Origin: Symsagittifera roscoffensis
Lineage: Eukaryota > Xenacoelomorpha > Acoela > Convolutidae
Length of the DNA: 64,000 bases
NCBI RefSeq assembly: GCF_963678635.1
Contig: NC_087068.1
Location: forward strand, 57,149,896 to 57,213,895
Direction: 5' to 3'
Shown piece after piece: positions 1-12,409 of this stretch; positions within the stretch are counted from its first letter, which is position 1; every line of letters starts with the position of its first letter. The position numbers and the translations under genes are program-made. A model generated the notes under the pieces. It was not told where the DNA came from and made no database searches. It was given only the letters and a program-made list of their open reading frames with translations.

Positions 1-74
1 GGAAACCAACCAGTGGCTACACCTGAATCCTAGAGTAGCGGCATTGGGTTAGGGTCACAAAGATCTATGCCTAC

Positions 75-1475
75 TTGTTGAAGGAGGTGAACCTGGCGGA
101 AAATGCCAGAGAAAAGACCGCTGAATTTGTGAACAGAATGTGTCTGATTACTCTGGAAACCTTCTGGACCCAGGAAGTGAAGGGACAGGAGGGCTTTGAA
201 CGGACAGACAGCATGCTGGAAGGGTTGGGAGCCGGATGGACCGCGTCCTTCTTGGCAAAAGACTACCCGAAAGTCTCGCATTACTTGATAAAAGAATTCC
301 TCCAAGCAGTAGTGGAAGTGTCAATAGTGGAACTAATAGCCTTGTTTGTGCCATTTGGAGCAGAGAGTTTCGTGAAAGGACCGGCGATGCTGCTCACCGA
401 AGGAATCCAGAACCGGCGGTTAGATGGACTTCTGACATTGATTGCGATTACCCACGGAAACTTGGGAGGAATAATGAAATTGACACGTTGTCCAGAGCAG
501 ATGAGAGAGAGAGAGAGAGTGAGGAACTTAGACATGAAGAAATCCACGGACTCGTGGAATAAGATAAGAGACCTGAGACACACTCTTATCCAATATCTCT
601 TACAACAAAATCGCTTTGGAACGGGAGAAGACGAGACTATTGAAAGAGAAGAAGATGTTAGACGACATGTTGGAGGCATGCCCCTGTCAACCGATCTGAG
701 CTTGGCTATGAGAACCGATCCCTTAGCGCTGATCGGAGGAGTCACGGAATTTGTGACAGTGATCTATGGACCAGCAGTCACGTTTGCGTTCCCTGACGTT
801 AAAGTGGAGGCGTATAGGAGGTCGGTGCTGCACCTGAACCTCATATCAGCAGTGGACGGTAGTGCACTGAACTGGTGTGAGCAGCACACCTTGCGGGAGC
901 TCATGAGTGAAGATCTGTTATTTGCGAAAATATCGGAGCCAGAGATGACAGTCATCAATTTTGACGATCACTTCCGTGATCGCATGGGAGAAGCAGAAAG
1001 AGGACACATCGCAGTGTTTCCGAAGCTTTGGAATCTGAGACCCTATGATAAAACGAATGGTGAAATAACCAGAGTGCCTCGTCTCACTGCAGCATACCAT
1101 AAAGTGAGAGAAGAGACGAAGGACTGGGGTGATTACGAGAAGCTGCCGGAGGCAATCCCCGAATTCCCTCTGATAAGAAGGATGTTGCTCGGAGCAGTCT
1201 CCGTGGTACAAACTCCTAGGTTGAGAGCATTCGAAGCCAATGAAAGGAGAGTAGGGAATTTCGTGGGAACGATGGATCCATACTTTGTAGGGAGAAATGC
1301 CGCCGTGTTACAATACACACAATTTGCATATACGGATCAAGCGACGAGAAGGCGAATAAGCAACGCCGCGACTCCCAAGCTTGGAAGATTTGACGAGGAA
1401 TGGACGGGATTAGGCTTAGCTCCGATGAAGATGAGAGGCAGGACCGAACTGCCTGAAGCCTCCTTGATATCCTGA
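75..1475 (+). pseudogene. Gag-like polyprotein fragment A1 (longest intact piece)
   Basis: An open stretch of 466 codons, the longest intact piece of copy A. The true frame probably continues from before the ATG at 75, because the homologous copy B is open through this point, so this is an internal polyprotein segment and not a gene start. It is predicted to be largely helical and has no motif I recognise. Copy B at 14,120-13,236 is homologous but has lost about 80 codons corresponding to residues 105-190 here. A GA-rich run near 500-525 encodes an RERERV stretch and probably grew by slippage. By position this is a structural part of a capsid or gag-like protein; that is inference. Confidence 0.75.
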
Positions 1476-1509
1476 CTAGTGTGAAACCGGAGTTGAAAGT
1501 GGGAGGAAC

Positions 1510-2070
1510 ACTGCAGGCGAGAACCTTCTAGCACCCTTCGGCTGCGAAGAAATCAAAGTGGTCCATGGAGAAGAGGAAGATAGATCGGCCGGTATATTGA
1601 TAATACCGAAGTTTCCGGAAGGAACCGACAATGATAAGCAAGGACCCTCGAGCTCAAAGACGGATATGTCAGAAGGAAATGGTGGACAGGGAGGAAGCCG
1701 TCAAACCGAAGAACCCATACAACAAGATGCAAGTCAAGCTGGTGGGGAAGACGACAGGGCATCGACAGGAGGAGCATCCAGCCTGGATTTCAATATCTTC
1801 AGTGATCTTGAGAACAACGCAGATACGTTGGAGACGACTGAGCCAGCGGATGAAGGCATCTCGACACTGGAGCCTCCGTCAGCCTTTTTGGAAATGAAAC
1901 GGAATTTGCCGGAGAGCAGCTCTCCTGGCCATTCAAGAAATAACGACCAAAGAATCCTCATGGAATCACCTAGAAGGAGAGAGAAGAATAGAGGCCTCAG
2001 CCAGAGTACCTTTCTTGGGAACGCTGCCCGAAGAAGAATGGGAAGTACATCATCGAGACCACGAGAGTAG
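1510..2070 (+). pseudogene. Gag-like polyprotein fragment A2 (polar, acidic linker)
   Basis: The frame shifts at about 1,480-1,550 and this part continues the polyprotein as a low-complexity stretch rich in Glu, Asp, Ser, Gly and Gln, probably disordered. It corresponds to the copy B region that has been multiplied into 791-bp tandem units (11,517-13,112). It ends in a frame change near 2,000, where the next frame takes over. No enzymatic motif is visible. Confidence 0.6.
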
Positions 2071-3565
2071 GACGGGATGCAAATTGGAAAGAGTGGCGTT
2101 CATGGAAGAAGTCTGGACAGTGGTTCAGAGCTATGGGACCCAGTCCATTCTGAAAACGGGTCTCAACCAACCCTTGATGAGGGAAGTCCTTGACAAGCTT
2201 GATGAGTGTGAAGGGAGACTGAGTGAGTTGCTGATCGACTCGGCCACTGATGAAAGTGAAGCGAATTCTCCCATCAAGACGACACCGCAGGACGATAAAG
2301 GAGAGGTGGTGTATCTGTCAAGAACCAGGAGAGGGACGATGCGATCAAAATTGGTGATTGATAAGATCAATGCAATAAAAATGAAGTTAGGCAGCAGAGT
2401 GATACCGAGGAGAGTCGGAAAGACGAAGGTGGATTCGGAGATATCGATGAAAGCTGTTAATTCAGCGAAAAGGAAACGAGTCGAAGAGGTCATGGATTTG
2501 GGACAAAGTGATTATCAATTGCCTGGCACAGATAAAATGTTGACTGATGTAGCGATGGTGCCACCCATTCTCATGGCGGAAATAAAGTCAACAGGTTATA
2601 AATGCAAAAGGAGTGACCGCACTCTGACTGGAGCAACCTTGGAAATGGAAATACTCAGCCAATGTGGAGACAGCAAAATGAAAGACTTTAAGCCATCTCC
2701 CATGAATCATGGAAAGGGAAATGTCGCAGGACAACTAGTACCAGTAGAATACAACCGACTGACGGTATCGGAGGCTGTGTCAATAGATGAACCGGCCGGT
2801 GGATACATGGAAATGTTGGAGTACCGAAACTCGGCTAGAGGGTACGTGATGGCTCTGGAAGACAAGAGTGCCATGGAGGGTTATCTGGAGACAATGTTGC
2901 AAGGCACCACCCTCAAGCAGAAGGCGTACGGGACTTTAGCGTCGTCTGAGATACAGGCAGAAACGATGGAGCAGTTGGTGAGCCTTCCATGGAAAGCAGT
3001 GGTATTAAGGTACTTCGAAGAAGAGATGAGGACTACGCCAAGAATACACGCTCTCGTGACAGTACCTTACATAAGAACAGAGTTACAACTGAGGTTTGCC
3101 TGGTGCTTGATGGGACTAACTCGCTAAGAGTATGATTCAGAAGAAAGGAAGAGTTCAAAAGAAGAGAAGGTTTCCCTTATGAGGAACCTGAGGGATCTGA
3201 TAGTCCAAGAGGGAGCAGCAGTAGCGTGTGCGAAGCGGAGAGACGCTCTCTGTTTCATTCGATTCATGATAGAGCAGATTTCAGTACCTGCATTGAACAC
3301 TTGTGTTAAGATGCTGAGGGAAGGCGATGAGCGAGCGAAAGCCTTACTTTTGCTAGCACTGCTAGATATGCAGCAAAGCAAACCGATGAGGGTGAATATG
3401 AAAGAGCCCGAGGAGTTAGAGCCCATGAGAAAGATAGATGAAATCAGGAGATTTTCAAACAAGGAGCTGAGACTCACTAAAGAGTCTATGGGGGCACTGC
3501 CGAACCCAGTGAATACTGTGGACCGATCAAGAAGAAATCGTATAGCTACGTATCCGGAATCATAG
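1995..3565 (+). pseudogene. Gag-like polyprotein fragment A3
   Basis: Third reading frame of copy A, interrupted once by an in-frame TAA at 3,125-3,127 and again by a frameshift at about 3,500. It is homologous to copy B 11,339-9,900. The encoded segment is rich in Lys, Arg and Glu with alternating hydrophobic positions, as in long helices. A motif of the type LDKLDECxGRLSEL occurs in both copies and may be a short coiled coil. No known domain was recognised. The conservation of amino acids between A and B despite broken frames shows that it was once translated. Confidence 0.65.
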
Positions 3566-5580
3566 GGATAGCGTACAATCCTTTCCTGAGTGAAGACTAT
3601 TGCGATTGCTTCTTCGATTACGAGCAGGCGGTGTTACTAAGATTCTGGACGTCCAGAATTGTAACGATTAAGAGCGTTAACAATCCACAGGCCAAATTGG
3701 GACTGGTCTTGGAAGAAGAGGTGACTGCACCTTCCGTACCAAAATCCGACAAAAGTGTGGAGTTTGGGTTGGGATTCTCAGATGAATTACTGAGAACGAG
3801 CTTGATGGCAGTGTGGGAATTGATGAGGCCATCATGGTGTCCTAGTCCCAACGCTGACTCGATATTACGGGCGACACAAGACGTGCAGAGGGAACTGAAT
3901 GCAGACTGTAACCTGCGTGACCTTAACATCATATATAATGTGATGATAACGGTCTCTAGGAGCAACGGAGAAGATAAAGTTGAGTTGCCTGGCTGGGGAC
4001 CAGAAGACTGGGTCAAACCTGGTAGCTGTCTGGTGGAAGTCTGTGGACTGGAGGGTCACGTTTGTGGAGGTCTGGACTGTGTGAAGACCCTAGAGAAATA
4101 ACACAACCAATTGACGGTATTGTTTGGAAACGTCGTGATGAAAGCAAGAACAGAAACGGAAATGATAGCAGATTGCCATGGAGGAACCGAGGTGAATCTA
4201 GTGACTGCACTAGGATTCTACAGCATGTTTGGTTCTTTAGAGTCACTATTGAATCTAGAACAGAAACATGAGATGGTCACAGCCATCAGTGTAGAAGTGT
4301 TCCCAGGAGTTCTGCAAACCGAGCAGAAATACATAGGAAAATGGAGGGAAGCGATCGAGACGGAAATGAACATCAGACACAGTGAGACATATTGTAGACC
4401 ATCAGGAGCACGATAATTGGTGGGTTCAACATTGGCTCCAATGTGCAAGAGCAGATACCCGGTACATTTCGTAGTTGTGGACGTAAAGAGTACGAGATCG
4501 ATCGTGGATCAAGCCTTCTCAGTGCCGAAGTGTGTGAGACTGGCGAGAATGTCCGAGAAATCTTACGAGTTGCTATGTAAGATGTTCTCAGCAGTTCCAG
4601 AGAGAACCAAGGAAGAGTTGGAATCAATACTAGGAAAGAAAATTATGGGATACGTGAGCGGAAACTTCAGTGACTTTGAGAGACAGAAACAGAGAGGATC
4701 AACTGTCACAGATTACAATACAGTAGACGAGAATGAAGAAGTCCACCGAGTGATGATGGAAGTGGAACCATTACTGGAAGCTTCGGGAAAACGTAATTGA
4801 AGGAGCATCATGTTGACACATGAGGAGTTTCCTTGCCACTGCTTGCTGCAGACCTGGTGGTATCTCAAGCGTAGTAATCTGATGTTGATCTGGGACTCTG
4901 GAGAGCTGCTCTCCATGGGTTTACCAGACTCATCACAGCCCATAACAATAGTGATAGTGGGAGTTATGATGGCGATACGATGGCTGGAAGCTCATGTGAG
5001 AGAAAATAATAGACAGGAGGCACCGACGAGAGAGCAGTTGCGGAAATTAGATTGTCTAAATGATTTAGATCTTTTTGAGACAATGAGCAAAATTCTAAAG
5101 ATTCCGATGGAAGTGAAGAAGATATGGGCAAGAAAACGATTGATGCCATGGTTCAGAGCTAACATGACTGCATGGTTGTACGAATATGCTAAAAAGCATA
5201 TGTCGAAGCACGGCAGAGTGTACAGTGAATATCAGCTGGACATTGGAGCAGGAGCTTTCAAGCGAGCTCCCGTGACTCATCGGAATGCAGTGACTACCGC
5301 TGTGAAAAGAATTTCCAGGACAAGTGAACGTAGTGGAAAGGAGAAGGCAGAGATGTTAAAGGAAGATTTGGAGAGAAATGTGACGTTGTGTCTCCACAAC
5401 AGCTTCTGCAGGAACAGAGAATCTAACGTGGATCCCCTACCTTGTTGCAAACAGAGGGTAGAAGAGCAGAAGTGTTGGAGGACGGCTTCCAACAGCGTCA
5501 GGATAGCTAATGACGTGTTGCAAGACAGAGAAACTGAAAGTGCAGAGTCAGTATTACAGGAGAAAGAGATGGAACATTGA
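3500..5580 (+). pseudogene. Gag-like polyprotein fragment A4 (C-terminal part)
   Basis: The frame used from about 3,500 to the TGA at 5,578-5,580 has internal stops at about 4,101, 4,416 and 4,800. It matches copy B 10,000-7,949 almost throughout. The last piece (4,810-5,580, 256 codons) is Cys- and Trp-containing and helical, and ends with a basic Arg/Lys/Glu-rich stretch, as often precedes gag zinc knuckles. A degenerate third copy of this same C-terminal part lies at about 32,360-33,420. No enzymatic domain was recognised; a nucleocapsid-proximal role is inferred from position. Confidence 0.65.
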
Positions 5581-5619
5581 CGAATGGCCGAAAAACGAGA
5601 TGCAAAAAGAGACGAAATT

Positions 5620-5850
5620 AGAAGAAATTAGAAGTTTTAGAACTTCTAAACGATGAAAAAAGAAGAAAACAAAGGAGTGATGAAGAAAAAGTTAAAACTC
5701 AGAATTGTTTTATGTGTGGGAAAAAACTCAATTGAGAAACCAAGCAACCAAGTTGTAATTGAAAACTGAAACATTTAGTTGAGTTTTGAAATTGTTGCAT
5801 TTATAAATTTGCATTTTGGTTTTAGTTGAAGTGGCTTTAGAGACACTCAC
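5620..5850 (+). pseudogene. Zinc-knuckle relic at the 3' end of copy A
   Basis: In one frame just past the last large open piece, three in-frame stops interrupt a pattern CFMCGKKL ... SC ... KHLVEF ... NCC. This is laid out like the paired knuckle CxxCG ... C ... C ... GHFxxxCC that is intact in the young gypsy element at about 22,936-23,043. It therefore looks like the decayed nucleic-acid-binding end of gag. The same relic is present, also broken, near 7,720-7,650 on the - strand (copy B). Confidence 0.5.
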
Positions 5851-6095
5851 TTATTATTTATTTAGAAAGGCTTGAGGGAAGAGTATATTTAAATATTCCA
5901 GCCTGCATGATTGTTTTTAATCACTTAGGAAGACTGATCACTTTGTGGTGACATGAAAAACTTGAGTAACTTCTTGAGGAGGGAGGTTGTTGCATTGTTC
6001 TTTCTAACCACAAGGTCTCTTGGTTTTAATATTCAGGACAATAAACAAGCAAGATTTCCGAAGGGAAGGAGCATAGTAGGATAATTTTAGCTTGT

Positions 6096-7315
6096 TGGTT
6101 GGCAGGACTGTCCTGCAAGCCAACACCTTTTAAATCTAGGAGAAAAAGTTTCAATCGGGACATTGACACTGGAAGTCAGAAAATATGTTTTATCTTAAGG
6201 CATATCCTCAATGTGCAGATTAATGAAAGAATTTGAAGGCTATAGTGATGTAGTATGATGCCATTTATATTCTGCAGTGAGTCGATATGACGTGGATAAA
6301 AGTAATTTCGTGCATTTTGTAAATTCTGTTCGATGACACTAATTATTTTACAAACATTGCGAGATTCAATGAGGACATTGACCGGACTGTCCGGGGAGTA
6401 TGTGACATTCGACCAGAATGGATCAAAATGCAGATTCAGCATATTCGAAATTTTAGCAGTGAACCTTCCGAATTGGCGATTTTGAAGGAATAAGAGCGTT
6501 ATTGGAACGATTGGCCAAACGGTGAGGGCTAGAAAATACTGTTATTTTGAAATTTTAAAAATTCGAATTATGACGTCATATTTCTGAGAAACGTCAGAAA
6601 CGGCCATTTGGGAAAGAAGTTGAAGAAAGACACAAAAACGATAGTTGCGACGACGACAACAACGAGAAAATTGAGAATCAGAATCAGAGAAAAGCAGAAG
6701 TAGCAGAGACCGCTCCAAGTTGCAACTATTGTGTCGCTACAATAGTTGCAAGGCAGTTGCTAACAACAGTGAGGGGTGAATACCAGCCTTCCGGGTTACA
6801 GAGAAATCAAGCTTAACGTGCTTGATTCAGTGGATTCGAGAATCCGGAGGAGTTTCGGGACTGAAACTTTTATCATCTTATATGAACTTTTAGCTTCCCT
6901 GTCATGTCCTGATTTGAAATTAATTAACATCTGAATTCATTCTACTAAGATGAGAAGCTAGGATTTGGAGGAGAGGGTTGATCCATCTTCGATGGAGATG
7001 ATGATTTTATCTACTGAACAAAAACAATAATAATTCAATAAGTAGTAGTAGCCCTGTTTTTAGGAGTGACCTCGTGGTCTGGGTATACTGAGACCCAGCC
7101 ATGAGCTCACTATTTCTGGATGTAATTAAGTTAATTTGGGTGTTTTGACCGAAGCCGAAAGCAGTAACGTTTTTTGTCGACCCGATGTTAGAAAGACCAC
7201 TGAAATTACTGGCTTGGTAGAGACGTTGAAAAGCATGTAAAACTCTGTTTAGACGTTAGCCAGTCGTCTTAGGACTTAGTTTTATTTTCCGTCGATATGT
7301 ATCTTCCGGGCGAAT
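6096..7315. other. Spacer between the two inverted gag copies
   Basis: No convincing coding region. The two copies stop matching at about 6,095 and 7,316. At 6,090-6,127 there is an imperfect palindrome around GCAGGACTGTCCTGC. At 6,571-6,578 there is a perfect TGACGTCA palindrome. At about 6,650-6,780 the sequence is purine-rich and contains repeated AGTTGCAACT-like words. This may hold the 3' untranslated or LTR sequence of one of the copies, but I could not match it to anything else in the window. Confidence 0.4.
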
Positions 7316-7948
7316 GTTACACTACTATGCTTCTTCCCTTCGGAAATCTAGTTGTTATTGGTCCTGAATGGTGTAAATGAGTAACTTGATGACTAGAAGG
7401 AACAATGAAATAGTCTCCTCTTCAAGAGATTACCCAAGCCCTTCATATCACCACAAAGTGATCAGTCGTGTTAAATGAATGAAAACAACAATGCAGGCCA
7501 GAATATTTGATATAGTCTTCACTCAAGCCTGTCTAGATGAATAGTAAGTGTCTCAAAAGCCGCTAACTAAAATTACAAGGTAAACTTATAAGTAAAACAA
7601 ATTCCTTAACCTCAAAAATTAACTAAAATTTTCTTTCATTCAGTTCCTATATCAAGCTTAGTTGCTTAGCTTCTCATTTGAGTTTTTCTCACATAAACAA
7701 TTTTGAGTTTTAACATCTTCTCCTTCGTTGCTTTTTTGCTCACTTCTCTGTTTTCTTCTTTGTTTTCGTCGTTTAGAAGTTCTAAAACTTTAAAATTTTT
7801 CTAACCTTCCTCTTTTTTTTGCATCTTGTTTCACGGCTATTTGTCAATGCTTCATCTCCTCCTCCTGAGATATTGACGACGCACTTTCAGTTTCAATGTC
7901 TTGCAACATGTCGGTGGCTATTTTGACGCTGTTGAAGGCAGCAGTCCT

Positions 7949-10033
7949 TCAACACTTCTGCTCTTCTACCCTTTGTTTGCAACAAGGTAGAGGATTTACG
8001 CTCGTCTCCCTGTTTCTGCAGATGCTGTTGTGGAGGCACAATGTCACGTTTCTCTCTAGGTCTTCCTTCAACTTTTCTTCGCTTTCTCTCCCGTCACACT
8101 CAATTGTTCTAGACGCCTTTTTCACTGCGGTGGTCACTGCATTGCGATGGGTCACAAAAGCTTGCTTGAAAGCTCTTGCTGCAATGTCCAGCTGATACGC
8201 ACTGTACACCCTGCTGTGCTTCGACTTATGCTTCTTGGCATACTCGTAGAACCATACAGTCATGTTGACTCTAAACCATGGCATCAGTCATCTCCTGGCC
8301 TATATCTTCTTCGCTTCCATCGGAATGTTCAAGATTTTGCAGACTGTCTCAAAAAGATCTAAATCTTTTAGACAATCCAGTTCCTGTAATTGTTCTTTCG
8401 TCGGCATCTCCTGTCGATTGTTCTCCTTCACATGAGCTTTCAGCCAGCGAACTGCCATCATAACTCCAACTATCACAATAGTTATGGGCTGTGATGAATC
8501 TATTAAACCCATGGAGAGCAGCTCTCCAGAGTCCCAGATGAACACCAGATTACTGCGCCCGGGATACCACCATGTTTGTAGCAAGCAATGGCAGAGGAAG
8601 TCATCATGTTTCAACATGGTGCTCTTCCAATTACGTTTCCCCGATGCTTCCAGTAGTGGTTCCATTTCCATCATTACTCCGTGGGTTTCATCGTTTTCAT
8701 CTACTGCGTTGTAATCTGTAGCTGTTGATCCTTTCTGCTTCTGTCTTTCAAAATCACTAAAGTTCCCACTAGCGTATCCTATGAACTTCTTTCCCAGTAT
8801 CGGTTATAACTCTTCCTTGGTTCTTTCTGAAACTGCCGCAAACATCTTACATAGCAACTCGTAGGAATTCTCCTACATTCTCGCCAGTCTTACACATTTC
8901 GGCACTGAGAAGGCTTGGTCCACAATCGTCCTTGTACTCTTCACATCCACTGCCACAAAGTGCACTGGGTATCGGCTTTTGTACATCGGAGCCAACGTCC
9001 ATCCCACTAGGTATCGCGCTCTCGAAGGTCTGCGATAAGCTTCACTCTGTCTAATGTTCATTTCTGCTTCTGTTGCTTCTCTTCACTTTCCAATGTACTT
9101 CTGTTCAGTTTGTTCACCCGGAAAAACTTCTACGCTGATGGCCATGACCATCTCATGCTTTTGTTCCAGGTTCAATAGTGACTCTAAAGAACCAAACATG
9201 CTGTAGAATCCTAGTGCAGTCACTAGATTCACCTCAGTTGCTCCGTGGCAATCTGCAATTAGTTCCTTTTCCGTTTTCGCTTTCATTACTATGTTTCCGA
9301 ATAAAATCGTCAATTGCTTATGTTGTTTCGCAAGAGTATTCACGCAGTCAAGACCTCCACCCATGTGACCTTCCAGTCTACAGGTTTTCGCCAGACAGGT
9401 ACCAGGTTCAACCCAATCCTCTGGTCCCAAGCCAGGCAACTACACATTGTTTCCTTTGTTGCTTTTGGAGGCCGTTGTCATCAAGTTGTAAATGATGTTC
9501 AGGTCACGCTAGTTACAGTCTGAATTCAGCTCCCTCTTTACATCCCGTGTTGCACGCACTATCGAATCGGCATTAGGACTCGGACACCATAATAGTTTCA
9601 TCAGCTCCCACACCCCCATTAGACTCGTCCTTAGTAATTCGTCCGAGAATCCCAATTCAAATTCTACTCGGTTGTCAGATTTTGGCACTGAAGGTGCAGT
9701 CACTTTTTCTTCCAACACAAGTTCAAGCTTAGCCTGCTGATTAGCAGCGCTCCTTATCGTCGCAATTCTTGATGTCCAGAATCTTAGCAACACCGCCTGT
9801 TCGTAGTCGAGGAAATAGTTGCGTATGTCTTCATGAATGAAAGGGTTATATGCCATCCCTACGATCCCGGATACGTAACTGTACGACTTTTTCCTGATCG
9901 GTCCGCAATATTCACTAGACTTTGCTCCCATTGTTTCTTTTGTGAGCCTCAGCTCCTTGTTTAAGAATCTCCGTATTTCGTCAACCTTCGTCATTGGTTC
10001 CAGTTCTACGGGCTCCTTCATGTTCACTCGCAT
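7949..10033 (-). pseudogene. Gag-like polyprotein, C-terminal part, copy B
   Basis: Open pieces at 10,033-9,509, 9,439-9,083, 9,061-8,873, 8,674-8,300 and 8,284-7,949 are successive parts of the same protein as copy A 3,500-5,580 and can be matched piece by piece. Several stops and frameshifts separate them and differ from those of copy A, so the two copies decayed independently. No recognised domain; see copy A for a description. Confidence 0.65.
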
Positions 10034-10424
10034 CGGTTACTTTGATGTACGTCTAGAAGTGCCTGTAAGGGCAAAATTTTTGCCCGATCATTACCTTCTC
10101 TCAGCATCTTGGCACAAGTGTTCAACGCTGGTACCGATATTTGTTCTAACATGAATCGAATGAAACAGAGAGCGTCACTCCGTTTCGCACACTCTACTGC
10201 AGCTCCTTATTGGGTCATTTGATCTCTCACACTAGTCATCAAGAACACTTTCACTTCTTTCGATCTTTTCCTTTCTTCTGAATCATACTCTTCCCTCGTC
10301 ACTCCAGTGATGCACCAAGCGAACCTAGGTTGTAGTTCCTTTCTCACGTAAGGTATCGATATCAGAGCGTGTATTTTCTTGTGGTTCTCATTTCTTCTTC
10401 GAAGTGTCGTAACACCACCGCTCT

Positions 10425-11339
10425 TTATGATAGATTCAACAGCTGGTCTATCGTTTCCGCATGTATCTCAGAGGATACTAATGTTACGGACGTCTTCTGC
10501 TTCATGTTTGTGCCTTGTATCATCGTCTCCAGGTAACAATCCACGCCGCCTTTGTTTTCCAGAGCATTCAGGTGTCTTCTAGCCGAGTTTCTGTACTCCG
10601 CGATCTCCATGTATCCACCAGCGGGTTGGTCAACCGAGACGGTTTCTGATACTGTCAATCGGTTATACTCTACAGGGTTTGGCTGTCCTACGACGCTTCC
10701 CTTTCCATGGTTCATGCAAGATGGTCTAAGATCTCGTAAGGTACTTTTTCCACATTGGCTAAGTATTTCCATTTCTAATATCGCTCTAGTCAGAGTGCGG
10801 TCACTCCTCTTGGTTTTATATTTGGCTGATCTTAATCCTGCCATGAGGATGGGTGGCACCATCGTTACATCGTTCAATTTACTATCTTTGCCAGGCAATC
10901 GATCATCGCGTTGTCCCATATCCATGATTTCTTTGACACGCTTCCTCTTGGCCAAAGTGACAGCATTTAGTGAAATTTCAGAGTCCACTTTCGTTTTACC
11001 AGCCTTCCTCAATGTCACTTAGCTGCCAAGTTTCATTTTCATATCATTGATCTTGTCAATTACCCTTTTCGACCGCATCGTTCCGTTTCGGGTTCTTGAC
11101 AGGTATACTACTTCATTGCTGCCTTCTTGCAGCGCGGCCTTTATGGGAGAATTCACTTCACTCTCGTCAGTGGCCGAATCGTTAAATAACTCGCTCAATC
11201 TCCCTTGGCATTCATCCAACTTATCGAGAATCTCTCGCATCAACGGTATGTTGAGACCTGTTTTAAAGATTGACTGGGTCCATAGAAGTGAACTACCGTC
11301 CGGACCTCTTCCATGAAGGCAACTCTGTCCATAATACAC
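10425..11339 (-). pseudogene. Gag-like polyprotein, central helical part, copy B
   Basis: Two open pieces (11,339-11,019 and 11,018-10,425) separated by a single stop correspond to copy A 2,100-3,000. The N-terminal piece contains the shared LDKLDECxGRLSEL-type helix. The segment 11,041-11,516 is the most diverged of the three related units that make up the tandem array at 11,041-13,400. Confidence 0.6.
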
Positions 11340-11582
11340 CCCATCCTATTCTGTGGTGTACTTCTCTTTCCTCTTCAGGTAATGTTCCCAAGAAAGGTAC
11401 TCTGGCAGTGCCTTCTATTCTTCTTCTCCTTGGCAACTCCATTAAAAGTTTCTTTTCGATAGTTCTGGAATTGCGAGGAGAGCTCCTCTCCTGCATTTTT
11501 CGGTTTGCATCCATGAAGGCTCACGGAGGTACCATTGTGGAAGTTTCATCTCTAATAATATCCTCTGATGGCTCAATTGTTC

Positions 11583-11618
11583 CTTCTAACGTTCCCGTCT
11601 TGACGGGAACGTTAGAAG
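11583..11618. repeat. Perfect 17-bp hairpin, first copy
   Basis: CTTCTAACGTTCCCGTC, two bases TT, then the exact reverse complement. The equivalent unduplicated place at about 13,156-13,200 has only the left arm, in variant form, followed by unrelated sequence that matches the rest of the element. The right arm therefore arose by copying the left arm backwards, replacing about 25-30 bp. Confidence 0.9.
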
Positions 11619-12373
11619 CTTGGCTAGACATTCCACCTGTCGAAAACTTATCGTCATCTTTTCCTGCTTGATCAGGATCCTGTTGCATAGGTTCTTCCGA
11701 TCGACGTTGGTCTTCTCCCTCCTTGTCGTCTCGCTTCTGATTCTTCCTGAACTCGAAGGGCCTTGCTCTTCACTCCCGGTCCCGTCTGGAAATTTTGGTA
11801 TGACTAGCTTTTGGTATTTTCAGATCATTGATCTTGTCAATTTCCATTTTTGACCGCATCGTTTCGTTTCGGGTTCTTGACAGGTATACTACTTAATTGC
11901 TGCCTTCTTGCAGCGCGGCCTTTATGGGAGAATTCACTTCACTCTCGTCAGTGGCCGAATCGATTAACAACTCGCTCAATCTCCCTTCGCATTCATCCAA
12001 CTTATCGAGAATCTCTCACATCAACGGTCTGTTGAGACCTGTTTTTAAGATTGAGTGGGTCCGTAGCAGTGAACTACCCTCCAGACCTCTTCCATGAAGG
12101 CAACGTTGTCCATAATACACTACATTCTATTCTCGTGTTCTCTGTGGTGAATTTCCCACTCCTCTTCAGGTAATGTTCCTAAGAAAGGTACTCTGACAGT
12201 GCCTTCTATTCTTCTACTCCTTGGCGACTCCATTAAAAGATTCTTTTCGATAGTTCTGGAATTGCGCGGAGAGCTCCTCTCCGGCATTTTTTGGTTTGCA
12301 TCCATTAGGGCTCACGGAGGTACCATTGTGGAAGTTTCATCTCTAATAATATCCTCTGATGGCTCAATTGTTC

Positions 12374-12409
12374 CTTCTAACGTTCCCGTCTTGACGGGAA
12401 CGTTAGAAG
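12374..12409. repeat. Perfect 17-bp hairpin, second copy
   Basis: Same hairpin as at 11,583-11,618, carried along by the 791-bp duplication. The hairpin is therefore older than the duplication. Confidence 0.9.

Larger units (their letters stand above)
1..6095 (+). mobile_element. Giant retroelement, gag-like region, copy A (5' end outside window)
   Basis: About 6.1 kb that matches, at protein and DNA level, the opposite strand of 14,250-7,316 (copy B). The reading frame passes through all three frames with stops at about 1,475, 3,127, 4,101, 4,416, 4,800 and 5,580, so this copy cannot make the full polyprotein. Its first bases correspond to copy B near 14,340, so the upstream SGNH part lies outside the window. 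The match to copy B ends at about 6,095. Copy A still carries a stretch (about 385-640) that copy B has deleted, and has only one of the units that copy B carries in tandem. The two copies are clearly diverged, so they are separate old copies rather than a fresh palindromic duplication. Confidence 0.85.

Noticed and set aside
1-5580. A host gene cluster of seven small + strand genes
   Set aside because: All pieces are parts of one polyprotein, matched in order by the broken - strand copy.
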